Below, one piece after another: positions 46,160 to 58,412 of a stretch of 64,000 nucleotides of DNA (within the stretch, counting starts at the first letter, position 1; each line of letters begins with the position of its first letter). Made by a program: the position numbers and the translations under genes. Origin of the DNA: Armigeres subalbatus (lineage: Eukaryota; Arthropoda; Insecta; Diptera; Culicidae); assembly GCF_024139115.2 (NCBI RefSeq), contig NC_085140.1:100762988-100826987 (forward strand), in the 5' to 3' direction. The notes under the pieces were generated by a model. That model was not told the DNA's origin, made no database searches, and saw nothing but the letters and a program-made list of their open reading frames with translations.

Positions 46160-47250
46160 ACTATAATAGTTTGCTTTCCGGTGTGACATTTTACACTAGC
46201 TATAACATCATGGAATTCCTGTTCAGCTTTTGTACGATTGTTGTTAACTTTGAAGGATAATGACCAACAATCCCATTACAGCTATTTAACCAGTATTATT
46301 CAACAGCGTGAGATTTATATTTCTAATTCAGCTTAGTACTATCCAAGGTGACAAATATAGCCGATAGTAGTCAAGAGGGCTAGGAATTCAAAGGTCGTGG
46401 CATCGATACTGGTAAACTGTTTCAATTTGTTTTTTTATCTCAGCTCAATGTTTAACAACGCCTGAATTAGCGTTGCAGCGTAATGAAATAAAAGGATTTG
46501 AAAACACAAACTGAACCAATCGTAATCAATAAGCAATAATATAAACCTCACGTTGTTGAATAATACTGGTTGAATAGCTGTAATGGAATTGTTGATCATT
46601 ACGCTTCAAAGTTGACAGCAATCGTATAAAAGCTTTACAGGATGTTATACAACTATGTTTACATAGTTGTATAACATCATGGAACTCTTGTAAAGCTTTT
46701 GTACGGTTGCTGTCAACTTTGAAGCGTAATGACCAACAATTCCATTACAGCTATTCAACCAGTATTATTCAACAACGTGAGGTTTATATTCCTTATTCAG
46801 CTTGGTACTATCCAAGGTGTCAAACATAGCTGATGGTAAACAAAGGGCTGGGGATTCAAAGGTCGTTGGATCGATACCGATATCCTGTTCATAATTTATT
46901 TTTCATCGTATCTCCAGTATGTTGAACAATGCCTTAATAAGTGTAGCAATGTTGTGAAATAAAAGTATTTAGAAACGCATAATTAAAAAAAGCCTAATCA
47001 GTAAGTCGCTGACAAGTTGAATTAACATTATACCTGGTTTTTGAACAAAGTTGATTAATAAATATTGTTATCTACTGTTTATTTAAAGTTGAAGAGAGGT
47101 TTCTAGTTGTTGTTGAATAAATACTCCATTTTTGGGCGAACAATGCTGGAACAAATGTTATCATGTATGATAGTATAATTTTTAATCAACGCTGGCTGAA
47201 TAAATCTGACCATACTGATGTTTATTCAACTGGCAATTGTTACTTGGGAT
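46160..47250. mobile_element. Composite foldback derived from a CCCAAGTAAC element
   Basis: The right end (ACTGGCAATTGTTACTTGGG, ending about 47250) and the leftward interior match 54891-55490 in reverse. A near-perfect palindrome is centred near 46658 (GATGTTATACAACTATG and complement) with arms reaching about 46540 and 46790. A second diverged half copy lies at 46170-46420. No matching left terminal repeat was found. Confidence 0.7.
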
Positions 47251-48025
47251 TTGCCCAAGACTACGTTAGTCGATTAATCCACCAAATGAGTTGATTTAAA
47301 TCTATTGATTAAGATAGCCTCCATGCTATAGAAATCCCTAAATAACTCCATTAGCCTAAAAATAGCCACCATGTCCCGGGCACAGTGTACAGATAGACCG
47401 CTGTCAGTTGCATGAGATGTCAACAATCGTCAACAACACCAATGATTGTAGCTTGATAATTAAAAATATACACAACAATAAGCTTTTCACGGTGAAATAA
47501 AAGACAAATTGTTGTTCTCCATGTAAGTAATACCAAAATTGATCATATAGATAAGTTTAGAATCAATTAAACTCATTAGTCATATTTAATGAATATTACC
47601 GATTAAAGTTGCATATTAAAGAAAGCCAAGAAGAAAGCTGAATTTGGATGTTTTATGATGTTAAGCTTTTTTAGATTTGACGTACACTCAGAGATACAAA
47701 AAACCTATAATAGTATAAAAACAAATCTTTTTTTAATATTTGCGAAGTTTATTCTAGGCATAGTTTAAAAAGCAATTTATTCAAAATTATAATCTAATCT
47801 ACCATCGGATTGGGCAACACTATTTTACTAATGCATTAATCGCCTTGTAATATTTGTTGAAGTCATATTTTTCTCCATGTGCTGCAAATATTTTCTCATT
47901 TTCGGTTTATCGTTTCGGTTAATCGTTTTCAGCCGAGTTTTCAGCAAAATTGGCTGAATCCGGATCTGTTTCGGCATTATTAACTGCCACCGAATCAACA
48001 ATAATATTCGCGGTAATAAAATAAA

Positions 48026-48207
48026 ATGGAATTATTATCTAAAAACCGGTATACGAAGTTTATGAAGACGCAAGTTGAAGGTAAGTTCAAAAAATGGGTT
48101 TCTTCGAAAATATCGCCTAATGTGCTTTGATTTTAGAAAAAGATGACACTTCCGGAACGTTGTTCATTCCAAAACGTTTTCGGTGGATCCGTAAGAGTCA
48201 AATATAA
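48026..48207 (+). CDS. Possible two-exon short reading frame, 41 residues
   Basis: ATG at 48026 opens a frame to 48080, ending in a consensus donor GAAG/GTAAGT. An acceptor TTGATTTTAG ends at 48136, and the frame continues in phase to the TAA at 48205-48207. The 41-residue product begins MELLSKNRYTKFMKTQ and has no recognised domain. The 56-base intron is close to the minimum for insects. It could be chance, as the area is rich in MITE debris. Confidence 0.25.
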
Positions 48208-48568
48208 AGGGGTTATGCTGATAGTCACCCACGGAAAGACAGGAAACATCCTACGCCATCCAAAAAATGACATGGAGCTGTCGGGATAATTGGATTTCGA
48301 CCAACAAAATATAAATTAGTCGTTCGTTTTGTGGCGTTGGTTCACTCGGTTGCTCGTCATATTTTTTGTTGACATATTTAATTTAGGTACCGTTATTTAT
48401 CTTGTTGCTAGTATAATTGTTGGGCTGGCCATGTACTTTCGTATACCCCATTGAAGAATGAAATGTTTGAAAAAATCTTATTTTGGTAAACAGTTGAAAA
48501 TTCAAAACAAAAATGAAATTGAGTCGTCAAATACTATTTTCGATATTATCGCTTTATACTATTGTTTT
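48208..48568. other. No gene recognised
   Basis: Non-coding AT-rich DNA. Confidence 0.4.
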
Positions 48569-48787
48569 ATATTCCGTGTATAGTAGAAAATCGAAAATTT
48601 GTTTTCAATAAAATGAAATATCTGCAGTTATCAGACGTCACAACTCATTTCTGATTAGTGCGCATGATAGTACATCCATGCGTGCATGATGCGCACTACT
48701 AATGAAATATTTCAAATTGTCGCGGCTCGCGTCGCAGCGCGAGTGCTCAATCGCGCGGTTCGGTTTGGTGGCGGCCCGACAATATAT
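48569..48787. repeat. Dispersed repeat, copy 2 (partner at 29212-29435)
   Basis: Direct-orientation match to 29212-29435 with few differences; ends GGTGGCGGCCCGACAATAT. Confidence 0.85.
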
Positions 48788-48807
48788 GGAAGTTATACTA
48801 TCCGAGT

Positions 48808-48980
48808 ATAAGGTAGCCTCACACCTCGGGAATTTGGTCCACGGATTTTTTCCCCATGCATTTTTGCATATGCGATGTTTTCGGGATTTGGGCACGGAAA
48901 ATAAAAATCCCGGCCCCCTTTAAAATACACGGGGATCAAATTCCGGCGGAAAATTTTCCCGAGGTGTAAGGCAGCCTTTA
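48808..48980. mobile_element. AAGGTAGCCTCACACCTCGG MITE copy
   Basis: Same family as 44971-45479, complete with both terminal repeats. Confidence 0.85.
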
Positions 48981-49102
48981 GGGCGCAATCGTTAATGCGA
49001 ACATTTTTATATTCGGTTAGTTACTGCAAATAAATTCTTTTTCGAGTCCCTATAATCAAGCAGGTATCTCAAGCATACCACATCGTTATATTGCTGCACA
49101 CG

Positions 49103-50522
49103 CTTAGTTCAGTTCATCCAAATATGGGTGAATAGTACCTATAATCGCCAAAAAGTGCACATACCTAGATATGGGTGAATTTCCTTTTACCTATATTTGA
49201 GTACACCGGCTTTACCCACATATAGGTACTATATAGAGATGATCAATAGGTGAATTTCACCCACATTTGGGTGATTTGTTTTTGTTTGTTTTTGTTAAAG
49301 GCGATCATTAAAAATAAATCTTATTGTATGATTTCAAAAATACGAAGAAATTTCAACAAATTACAGATAAAATTTATTGTAATATTCATCAAAGTTATTG
49401 ATACAATCCGTTCTAACTATGGCTAATTTAGAAGTAACTGGCAGAAAAATCTGAAATGCACTACCAGTCGTTGGGCTACTAGCATCAGGTGCCGCATCTC
49501 CGCATCTAATTAGTTCCTGTTAGGGGCAAGCCAGAGTAAACGCGACGAGCGATGCGACGCGACGCGACTCACGTAAAAGAATAACAATCATTATCAACAG
49601 GCTGTCAAATTGCACTGTCGCGTCGCGTCGCATCGCACGTCGCGTTTACTCTGGCTTGTCCCTTAGTATCCAAGGGAGCTGCGTGGTATGCTGCCGCTGA
49701 CTAGGCCGCTGATATGTTGCCGGACATTCAGCATATGGGCGACAACTTAGGCCAGATCGATTATCCATATTTCCTTGTCGACGGGCGATTCCAGCGGTAG
49801 ATGGTACAATCTGATTAGCTACCACTAGGGAGTGCAGGAGTTCAACGCCGTCGGATATTTAGCATATGAAAAAGGACGATTTTACATGTCCTTACGGAGG
49901 TTGACCGATGATGCCCGAGATGATTCCTCCATGCATTGGCATCTGACTCATCGGTTGTTGCTCAATCTGTTCACGGAAGGGATATGTTATTGGGAGAATG
50001 TCGCTGTGGATCATACATGAAATTTACCTGTTTGCTAAGTATAGAGCTATGGTCGAGACTATGGTGACTTCAGCCCTAGTACTAGGCGTGGTTTTTGCAT
50101 TTTTGGTTCGGTACTTGCGGGCTGCGGAAGAGATGAAATATTATTAGATAAGAAATATCTTATAAATATATGATAATCAGCTACATCCATGCGTAGGATG
50201 ATGCAGAAGCTGATACCAACACTTTGTTTTTATTAACTTACCATTAACAGCTTACGATAGAAACAATTTAGCTTCATATTTATTTATTTTTGTCTTAGCG
50301 ACCAACCACTTTTATGACAGCAACAAAACAAAATGTTTTTTTTTTCATCCAAATATGGGTAAGTTCATTTACCCATAAATTGGTAAAGTCGCTTTATTAA
50401 CAATATAGGTAAAATTCACCAATTTTATTAGTAAACTTTACCAATAATATAAGTAAATTAAACATTACCTAAATATGGGTGAAATGATTACCCATAAATA
50501 GGTAAATCAATCTAAGCGTGCA
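49103..50522. mobile_element. ACACGCTTAG element with TATGGGTGAA words and a nested foldback
   Basis: The left end CACACGCTTAG and right end CTAAGCGTGCA are inverted. Both end regions are full of CCAAATATGGGT / ACCCATATTTGG words (49110-49280 and 50345-50510). The middle has a GC-richer stretch without a recognised product (49670-50110) and a foldback at 49519-49668. Confidence 0.55.
49519..49668. repeat. Foldback with GCGACGCGACGCGA stems
   Basis: Arms GGGCAAGCCAGAGTAAACGC / GATGCGACGCGACGCGA pair with TCGCGTCGCGTCGCATC / GCGTTTACTCTGGCTTGTCC. Confidence 0.85.
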
Positions 50523-50620
50523 TGATTGAGTGTTTAATTTTGATAAAATATCGAAAACAAAAGTGTGCATAAAAATTGCCTCGCCATAACAAAAAGGTGG
50601 TAGAGAATTAACACTGTTGT

Positions 50621-50792
50621 TTAAGGCTGCCTTACACCTCGGGAAAATTTTCCGCCGGAATTTGGTCCCCGTGTATTTTAAAGGGGGCCGGGATTTTTTT
50701 TTCCGTGCCCAAATTCCGAAAACATCGCATATGCAAAAATACATGGGGAAAAAATCCGCGGACCAAATTCCCGAGGTGTGAGGCTACCTTTA
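50621..50792. mobile_element. AAGGCTGCCTTACACCTCGG MITE copy, inverted
   Basis: Same family as 44971-45479 and 48808-48980, opposite orientation to the latter. Confidence 0.85.
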
Positions 50793-52570
50793 CAGTTTAG
50801 AACCAATTCCAGATGTCGCACATGTTGGGGTAGGGATTCCGTGCTCCACCTTCTCTCCCTGGTCGAAACATCATGATATCGCTATGTGCGATGTTCTACA
50901 CGCTTAGTGCAGTTCACCCAAAATCATCAAAAAGTGCACATACCTACACGCAAAAAAATGTTGCAGTCGAAACCGAGGTCGAAACTACCATTCCGAGGGT
51001 TAATTTAAGAATACGCACCGACGATTTTCAGCAGACAATTCCCGCATAATAAAAAACAACATGTTATATGGTCAGAATCATTATTACGATGTATTGTGCA
51101 TTTAGACCAAAACTGTTTATATGACGCTGATGAACTGGCAGCAAGGCCCACTTCCGACGAGATTCACACGGAAAAATAAAATAAATATGCAGCACTGCAC
51201 GGTGTTATCTGTCACAAAATCGAGCTTTTTTGTCGCTGACAACGTCGCTGGCACCAAATTGAGGTTCGGAAGTCGATTTCCACACTTCCGAACGCTCTTC
51301 CGACAATGTTTTGGTAGCAAATTCAAATTTTGTTCTGACGTTCATGATGTTGGAAGTAAGTTCGGAAGTAAAACGTCGGAAGTTGGAATACAATTTAGTG
51401 CTGGCGACACAATAAGATATAGCTTCACAGTTTACGTTGCGGTTATCGAATACTTTTCGATCGATTCAACCATAACTGCTCGACATCATCACTAAATGTC
51501 AACATATAACATGCTGTCTCTAAAATGTTCTTTATTTTCTGCATTATATGTCAACATTTTATCATACTGTTGAGCGAAAATTTTGCACGCGAAAACAGAC
51601 GATTTTTTATAGTGACATAACTTAACAACCCATTCAACATATTGTTATTTGTCAAATAACCGTACCACAAACTGTTAAAACTTTATATGAGATTGTTCAT
51701 TTACAGTTGTCAACAGTAAATGATACTGTTGTCGACCGTACCGGAAAATATCCATGTACAGTTTGTAATTATGCGGGAACAAACCCGTTTGATTTTACCA
51801 TGCGCGCAGTAAAAATCAACTGTGGTCCTGGTGGAATGTTGTTGCATGAACTGAATCAGTGTTGAATTTGTCCGAGTGCGTGGTTAATTTAACTGAAAAT
51901 TTGTGGTTGTTTTAAAAACATGGCGTAGTCTACAAAATAGTAACCGTTACCATGGAATTTTTCTCAGTGTAACAGCAGCTTCTTAGCTGAAATTATATTT
52001 TAGATGATCATTTTTATAGTTCATAGTTTAATTTAGAAATCTTACATTTTCGTTTTCTTCTTCTCCGACTGTGTCAAAACTAACCCTTTGTTTCTGTTTT
52101 CTTTGCGTGTCCTATAGGACACAGTCTTGTTTAGGTTTACCATGCACGATAATAGTAAACACGACCAACATATCTTCATGAATCACCACATTATTGTCCA
52201 CATTACTAGGCACCCTATAACCAGAGACCGGCGGAGTGAAAAACTGTCGAAATGGCAACGTATGAAAATGCATGAAATCGTGAAAATAATACTGGCATCA
52301 CTTGAACTTTTTGCTTGCTTCTTATGGATGCAAAAAGTAAACAAGTCGAATTGGAACCGCTTTTGACGGTTCGATTGGAAACAAGATGGCGTCTTCGCCG
52401 ATCTCTTATTGTAGTATTTCTACACATTACTATATGGACTGTCATTCTTGAAGTACTGTCTCCCATGGTAAATTCAACTGTGCCTCTGTACCACTTCGAC
52501 CACGGAATATTTTGACGTCTTTCTTGCCGCCATTCTTTTCACGTCCCAGCCCTGCGGTGCGCAACGAAAA
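50793..52570. other. Non-coding, repeat remnants
   Basis: 50895-50945 is another ACACGCTTAGTGCAGTTCACCC end. 51025-51040 (ACAATTCCCGCATAAT) and 51765-51785 (AATTATGCGGGAAC) suggest inner repeats of a decayed foldback between about 50945 and 51972. No protein domain recognised. Confidence 0.4.
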
Positions 52571-52576
52571 TTAGTC

Positions 52577-52736
52577 TGTTATGGTCCAATGCACCGAATG
52601 AACACAATGACGTTTGAGACGGGCGCTGTTTACTAAAAATGAACACTTGCATGAACTCGATGAATGAAAAAGTATTCATTCTTAGTAAACAGCGCACCGC
52701 TCAAACGTCAATGATGAACTCGGTGCATTGGACCAT
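52577..52736. repeat. Foldback, about 160 bp
   Basis: ATGGTCCAATGCACCGA and GCGCTGTTTACTAA pair with TTAGTAAACAGCGC and TCGGTGCATTGGACCAT. Confidence 0.85.
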
Positions 52737-52905
52737 TGTTCTTTCAAGTTTTCGCATATTTTTTTTTTCTTGTTATCATTTCGTTAAATATTTGGATAAG
52801 GCATTTTTCTTTCACATTTATTTGGGTAAGTACATTAATCTTAATTCTAATTGTGAGAGAATATTATTGAGAAATTTTTACAGAAATCACAAATCCTCTG
52901 AATGA

Positions 52906-53172
52906 TCCGATGTTATTGAGCGACACCGAGAGGGGTCCAGATCAAAGTTTACGCATCCTTATTCCGCTTGTTCTACGTTTGCTATCCCGTACAATATTCC
53001 TCGTCAGATTCTGGCTGCATATTGTGAAATAAATAACATTGACGACAGAAAGGACGGGACCCTCAATCAATCAATAACGGAAGTATGGCGAGAATTGGAC
53101 TGGCGAAGTCCCGACAGTAAAATGAATTTGGAAGACTCAAAATCTCGCGTAACATATGATTACGGCTTATAA
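52906..53172 (+). other. Open frame of 88 codons without start, possible exon remnant
   Basis: Starting after a TGA at 52903 the frame stays open to a TAA at 53170. It reads like coding sequence in composition, for example RKDGTLNQSITEVWRELDWR at about 53047. No ATG heads it and no domain is recognised. Its last codons run into the dispersed repeat beginning at 53147. It could be a decayed exon or part of an unknown element. Confidence 0.3.
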
Positions 53173-53319
53173 ACCAAAACCATGATTTTTGATTTTCTGG
53201 CATGAACGATTGCTGTGTAAATTATTCTTCATGCTAGTTAAAACTCCGTACTTAATATCTCTTAAGAAACACATTAATTGCTATTTTGAGTGAACGTCTC
53301 ATGAACCATTTGCACTATA
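53147..53319. repeat. Dispersed repeat, copy 2, left part
   Basis: Matches 35343-35515; continues at 57019 after the pogo-like insertion. Confidence 0.9.
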
Positions 53320-54289
53320 CAGGTCGGACTCGATTATCCGGAGACTCGATTATCCGGGGACTCGATTATCCGGGGTTCGATTATCCGGAATTTTAGACTC
53401 GATTATCCGGAGTATTTTTTTTTTCTTCAAATTTTTTTAATTCTAAATTTTTATTTTCAGTAGGATAATATACACTATGATTATTTTAACAATGTGGCGT
53501 ATCTAGGTTGTAGGAGGGGGATGAAAAAGTGGTCGTTTTGTATATTGAAATTTGACTATAGGCTTGTATATCAACTTCATGAACTCAAATGATTATATTA
53601 CTATTATATTCATACAAAATAGGTTTATATGAATAAATATGAACGTAGCTTGTATGGGAGGGACTGAAATAGGGTTGTTCTACATATTTATTTTATTTGT
53701 ATGAATCAATTATTTTCTTCAGAACATGTCCACAAACTTCTCGCTTCAAGAACTTTTCCGTGGTCGGAGACGAGCCAGCCTCGGGCTAAAAGCCTCCCTA
53801 ATAAAGAAAAAAAACATTTCCGTGGCAGCCTTGCCACCATGAAACGATGTGTTTGGATGTATAACATTGGTTGCAGCATTCGATCTCAATTTATAATTAA
53901 CGACGATAGACAAGAAGCCTAAGGTTTTTTCTTCATCATATCAAGACATGAAAACAATTTGCTCGTCACCTGATACAAATTCGAGAAAAGGGCAGAGAAA
54001 TATTTCCCCCTACCGACGTTGTGATAAAACGCTTTGTTCTAGTACAATTGCCATTGAAGATGATGCAAAACAAGTCAAAATGCTCCATCAGTACCAATAA
54101 TGACCTTTCAATTGGAGTTATCCTAAAGGAATTTATATTGCAGAATATCACCCTTTAAGGAATAATCCATTAATTACGTAACGCAAAAATCGCGAATTTC
54201 CAGAAGAACATCTTCAGCAACAAACGGAATCACGTTACCAAGAAGAGATTGCAAGGACCTGTAAATGGTTAGGGTGGGTGTACCAATTG

Positions 54290-54750
54290 TCGCCATACAT
54301 AAGAACAACTATTTTTTTTAAAAATAAGTAAAAGGCGTGTGGGTGAACTTTATATATCAAGCGAAAGGTTTTACTTCCTGCTCCTTAGAACAGCTGTGAA
54401 AACCACAATAAAATTTGTTTTAATCATCAAAATTGATTAATCCATAATAGGAACGCATGCACCAGTTGTGGCACTATTCTTAATTTTGGTTCCTTATTTG
54501 GCAAATCCCATTGTTTTCTTATGGGACTGGCCAAATAGGGACCAGTAGTGCGACAACTGGTGCAAAGGACATCAAAAATTAAGCAAAATCATTTTTTACA
54601 ATTATGCTTTGCTTGTTTTGGAGGAGATCAAAGGTTTTATCGTATCATATGAATATGCTTTATCGATATGAACTTGGTTTGCGGTGATTTGATTGGCCAT
54701 TTGGCATATACAGCACTAGTGCGACAACTGGTGCTATAGCCACAACTGGT
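54290..54750. repeat. CACCAGTTGT-type motif cluster
   Basis: Words of the type GCACCAGTTGTGGC and GTGCGACAACTGGTGC recur (near 54290, 54460, 54545, 54720, 54740) in both orientations. They resemble in arrangement the CACCAATAGTGGTG words at 2290-2800. Confidence 0.5.
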
Positions 54751-54890
54751 ACATCTAGCCTATTTGATGCGCGGATCATTGCCTAATGTTTGATTCGAAA
54801 GACCACTTTTTGTCTCCCTCGGACACAAAGTATACCGAAAGGCTATTTGTTTTCTCCAAAAACAAACATATTTTAGATGTCTCGGAGCTT

Positions 54891-56224
54891 CCCAAGTAAC
54901 AATTGCCAGTTGAATAAACATCAGTATGATCAGATTTATTCAGCCAGCGTTGATTAAAAATTATACTATCATACATGACAACATTTGTTCCAGCATTGTT
55001 CGCCCAAAAATGGAGTATTTATTCAACAACAACTAGCAACCTCTCTTCAACTTTACTTAAATAGAAGATAACAATATTTATTCATCCACTTTGTTCAAAA
55101 ACCAGGCATAATGTTAATTCAACTAGTCAGCAACTTACTAATTAGGCTTTTTTAATTATGCGTTTCTAAATACTTTATTTCATTACATTGTTACGCTTAT
55201 TAGGGCATTGTTCAACATACTAGAAATAAGATGAAAAATAAATTAAGAGCAGGATACCGGTATCGATCCAACGACCTTTGAATCCCCAGCCCTCTCGTTT
55301 ACCATCAGCTATATTTATCACCTTGGAAAGTACCAAGCTGAATTAGAAATATAAATCATACGTTGTTGAACAATACTGGTTGAATAGCTGTAATGGGGTT
55401 GTTGGTCATTACTCAACAAAATTGCCAACAATCGAACAAAAGCTTAATAGGAGTTCAATGACGTTATAGTTAGTGTAATGTCATTCCGAAAAGTGAATTA
55501 TCCGTCTTAATTTTATAGTTTGATTTAGTGAGTTGTGAAGCTGCTGCCTTCTATCTACCATCATGGAGGTAAATGTTTCTGCAGATTTCTTCTATGATTC
55601 CCGAAGTAAGTATAAAAATAATAATTTATTCTCTAGTGAATGGCAAAGTGCAAAATGTTTTAATAAGAATAAGTCCGCTAAAAATAAATTTATTTGTAGA
55701 GTGGAATAAACGTTCGTACAACGTTTAACCAAAGCCATTGTTGTTATTGCAATAAGCGAATTGTCAAACGTTTATTCAACATTTCAAAATTATATAAATA
55801 AATAAAATTGAAATCGGATACAGAAGCAATAATGTTTACTGATAACGTCAATTATTAGACTTCTTAATAAGCTCATGCTCGTGCGTAGATTGTATTAGAG
55901 TTTTCAAACGTTTGTTCGATGCTTCAAAAACAAATTATTCAAATATATGGAACATGCTGAACAGCATAAACTTTGCAGGTTTAAGTTGTTTTTATTTAGC
56001 TAGTTGTTCAATATACATTTCGATTTAAAAAGAAATAAGTCGGTAACGTTCATAAAAGTATAATTCAGATACAAAGCTGAAAGCAGAACAGAAGCTGGTT
56101 ACAAATGTCAGCAATGTTTGCCCAATTTGTTATTCCTTACTACATATTGTTCAGCTACGAATACTTTAATTAAACGTTAGTACGACAATGATGTCTATTT
56201 GTGGTAACTGATTGTTACTTGGGT
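54891..56224. mobile_element. CCCAAGTAAC element, 1334 bp, TT duplication
   Basis: Ends CCCAAGTAACAATTG and GATTGTTACTTGGG, flanked by TT (54889-54890, 56225-56226). The left 600 bp match 46.7-47.25 kb in reverse. No transposase found. Confidence 0.8.
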
Positions 56225-57018
56225 TTATAGAATTTTTTACCGACCGTCTATGGTCGGCGAATTGGGGCCCATTTTTGGCACTTATCCTTATCCAATTTGC
56301 TTGCGACTGGTTGCATTTAACGGGAAATCTTATTAAGTTCCCCCTAACACACGTGACTTGACCGAAAAATTGCGACGCGATTCTAACGCTTGGCGAATGC
56401 GATTCTGTCGCCGTTGGAGTGAAAGAGTAACTGGAACATTGCCTAAATACAGCGACCCAACGATAAAATCGCGGCGACTAGTTTTTGCCGTTGAGGCGAT
56501 GAAATCACTCAGGTCTGGGGGAGCCTTTATATTGTTTCCTATTGACAAATGGATAGATCGGACAATTGACTCAAAAGTTTCATAGCTTTTTGTTGAAAAT
56601 TGACTAGATCAAACTTTGGGTTCAGAAATAATGACCAAAATACTATTTTTGTACAAAAAGTGCGTAAATAGTCTAGTTATTTTTTGGCACCTATGCTCAA
56701 CCATCAAGTTCGATTCAAATGGGAATCCTGTCTCATCATTACATATTGAAAATTGGCTGGATCGTACTATAGACTCAAAAGTTATGGCAAAAATACTATT
56801 TTCCATTGTATACCAGAAAATCACCGATACCGTTAGGCGGATTAATCCGAGTTTTTTCAAAAAAAATTCTGACTACACCACTGCAAATACAATAAAACAT
56901 AATTTTTTCGTCATTTTACTGCAGATTTGATTTTTTTCCTAGTGATTCGATTATCCGGAGGATTCGATTATCCGGAGTGAAAAAAAAATCGATACTCCGG
57001 ATAATCGAGTCCGACCTG

Positions 57019-57079
57019 TAGTGGTTTTTAAGTCCTTTGTTGGGGCCCTTAACTACCATGCGAAATGTTTGCTTTGGTT
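57019..57079. repeat. Dispersed repeat, copy 2, right part
   Basis: GTGGTTTTTAAGTCCTTTGT onward matches 35521-35574; homology then ends. Confidence 0.9.
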
Positions 57080-57768
57080 TTTAGACCGTTCACTTTATAT
57101 TGTTTATTTAGAAAAACTTGCTTCAAGTTATTTTAGAATGCATATTCTTACTAGGTTTTCGATATATCGCATAGCAGAACTGCTCTGGCTAACAAATCTA
57201 AACAAATCCGATGGTGTTAGTAGCTTTGAACAAACGGCTTAAAAACAAGACGTGCTGCAGGTGATGCGAGTAAACGGCGCGATTTTTGTTTTAGCTGAAA
57301 TTTTGTAGATTTCGAATGGTTATTCAATTAATCTTGATCTGCTGTTATAATCTAACCATTTACGTATAGTATTGACATGGTTTTGGCAATGAAATGAGTT
57401 CTTGCTTCAATAAATGAATTAAATTAGTCATAGAAAATTTGAACCTCATTTTTCTCGGTTCAGCATTGTTGGTTTTTCGGCCCTAATCATATGTTGCTCG
57501 AGAAATGAACTAGCTACGCTAACCGGAAAATCATGTGTTTTTATAAAAGATATTTTAGTTACTAGATAAAGATTGTCGCTGTCGTCGCTGTCCGAAACAT
57601 CTTTTGCTGGCGAGGATAGGGGAGCTAAATGTCAAAGAAGAAAAATCCATACGATTTGACAGGTATGTACCACACATGTTTCGGACAGCAGAACAAAGGG
57701 AACCGAAGCGACAATCTTTATCTAGTAACTAAAATATCTTTTGTTTTTATCATCATGCCACCCGCTGT
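57080..57768. other. No gene recognised
   Basis: Non-coding. 57545-57735 holds an inverted pair around TTAGTTACTAGATAAAGATTGTCG, a foldback remnant. Confidence 0.45.
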
Positions 57769-57859
57769 TCCGTGCCCAAATCCCGAAAACATCGCATATG
57801 CAAAAATACATGGGGAAAAATCCGCTTACCAAATTCCCGAGGTGTGAGGCTACCTTTAT
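57769..57859. mobile_element. Partial copy of the AAGGTAGCCTCACACC MITE
   Basis: Only the right half (GTGCCCAAATCCCGAAAACA to GAGGTGTGAGGCTACCTTTA) is present. Confidence 0.8.
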
Positions 57860-57943
57860 GTACCTAATTGAAAATGAAACATGTCGTAACAGATTTTTGC
57901 ACAATGAAGTGAGGGGAAATAATGACAACAGCGGAGAACAGAA

Positions 57944-58412
57944 TGTAGTAGTTTGAGTTTTTAGTGTATTGTGCTTCCAGTTGAAAACCGAAGTGAGCTC
58001 TCGCGACGATTGAGTTTATCCTTATTTCCTGATGTCGCAACTACATCGCAACTAGTGCGCATCTATGCCACCGCCGTGCGCCATGATGCGCACTAGTCAC
58101 GACGTAGTTGCGACAAAAGGAAGTGGGAGAAAATTCGATTGTCGCGAGAGATCACTTCGGTTTTCAACTGGAAGTACAGTATTATGCCAAGCCAACAGGG
58201 CCATAATCATCTGTCAGATAGAAACGCATTGGGTGTGCGTCCAACGATTTCCTTTAAGGGTCCGCTGAGGCGGAAGTGAGAAAAGTAACTGTAAAATAGC
58301 CTCGATTGCCATCGCTCATTCTTGTCTCAACGTTCAGACAATAAAGACGTATTTTTAAAGTAATCGCTGTCGTTGAGTTCGATCCGCGCGTTCGATCCGA
58401 AAAATTACCACA
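57944..58412 (+). repeat. 5' LTR with an inserted foldback MITE
   Basis: Starts TGTAGTAGTTTGAGTTTTTA, identical to the 3' LTR start at 63816, and shares GGGCCATAATCATCTGTCAG. AATAAA at about 58340 is the likely poly-A signal. The end at ACCACA is inferred from the following GAAGTGGGATC leader. Confidence 0.75.
57969..58179. mobile_element. TA-flanked foldback MITE in the 5' LTR
   Basis: Ends GCTTCCAGTTGAAAACCGAA and its complement, flanked by TA. The centre carries GTCGCAACTACATCGCAACT and GATGCGCACTAGTCACGACG arms. It is absent from the 3' LTR. Confidence 0.85.

Larger units (their letters stand above)
53320..57018. mobile_element. Pogo/Tigger-like non-autonomous element with nested insertions
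   Basis: Ends CAGGTCGGACTCGATTATCC and its complement, flanked by TA (53318-53319, 57019-57020). The flanks rejoin perfectly against the empty copy at 35343-35574, so the borders are certain. CGATTATCCGG is repeated five times at the left end and three at the right. No DDE transposase frame was found. TA duplication and CAG...CGATTATCCGGA ends are typical of pogo/Tigger elements. Nested inside are a MITE (about 54770-56860) and, within it, the element at 54891-56224. Confidence 0.85.

Noticed and set aside
49832..50020. 62-codon frame in the 49.1-50.5 kb element as a transposase piece
   Set aside because: No catalytic or DNA-binding motif could be recognised.
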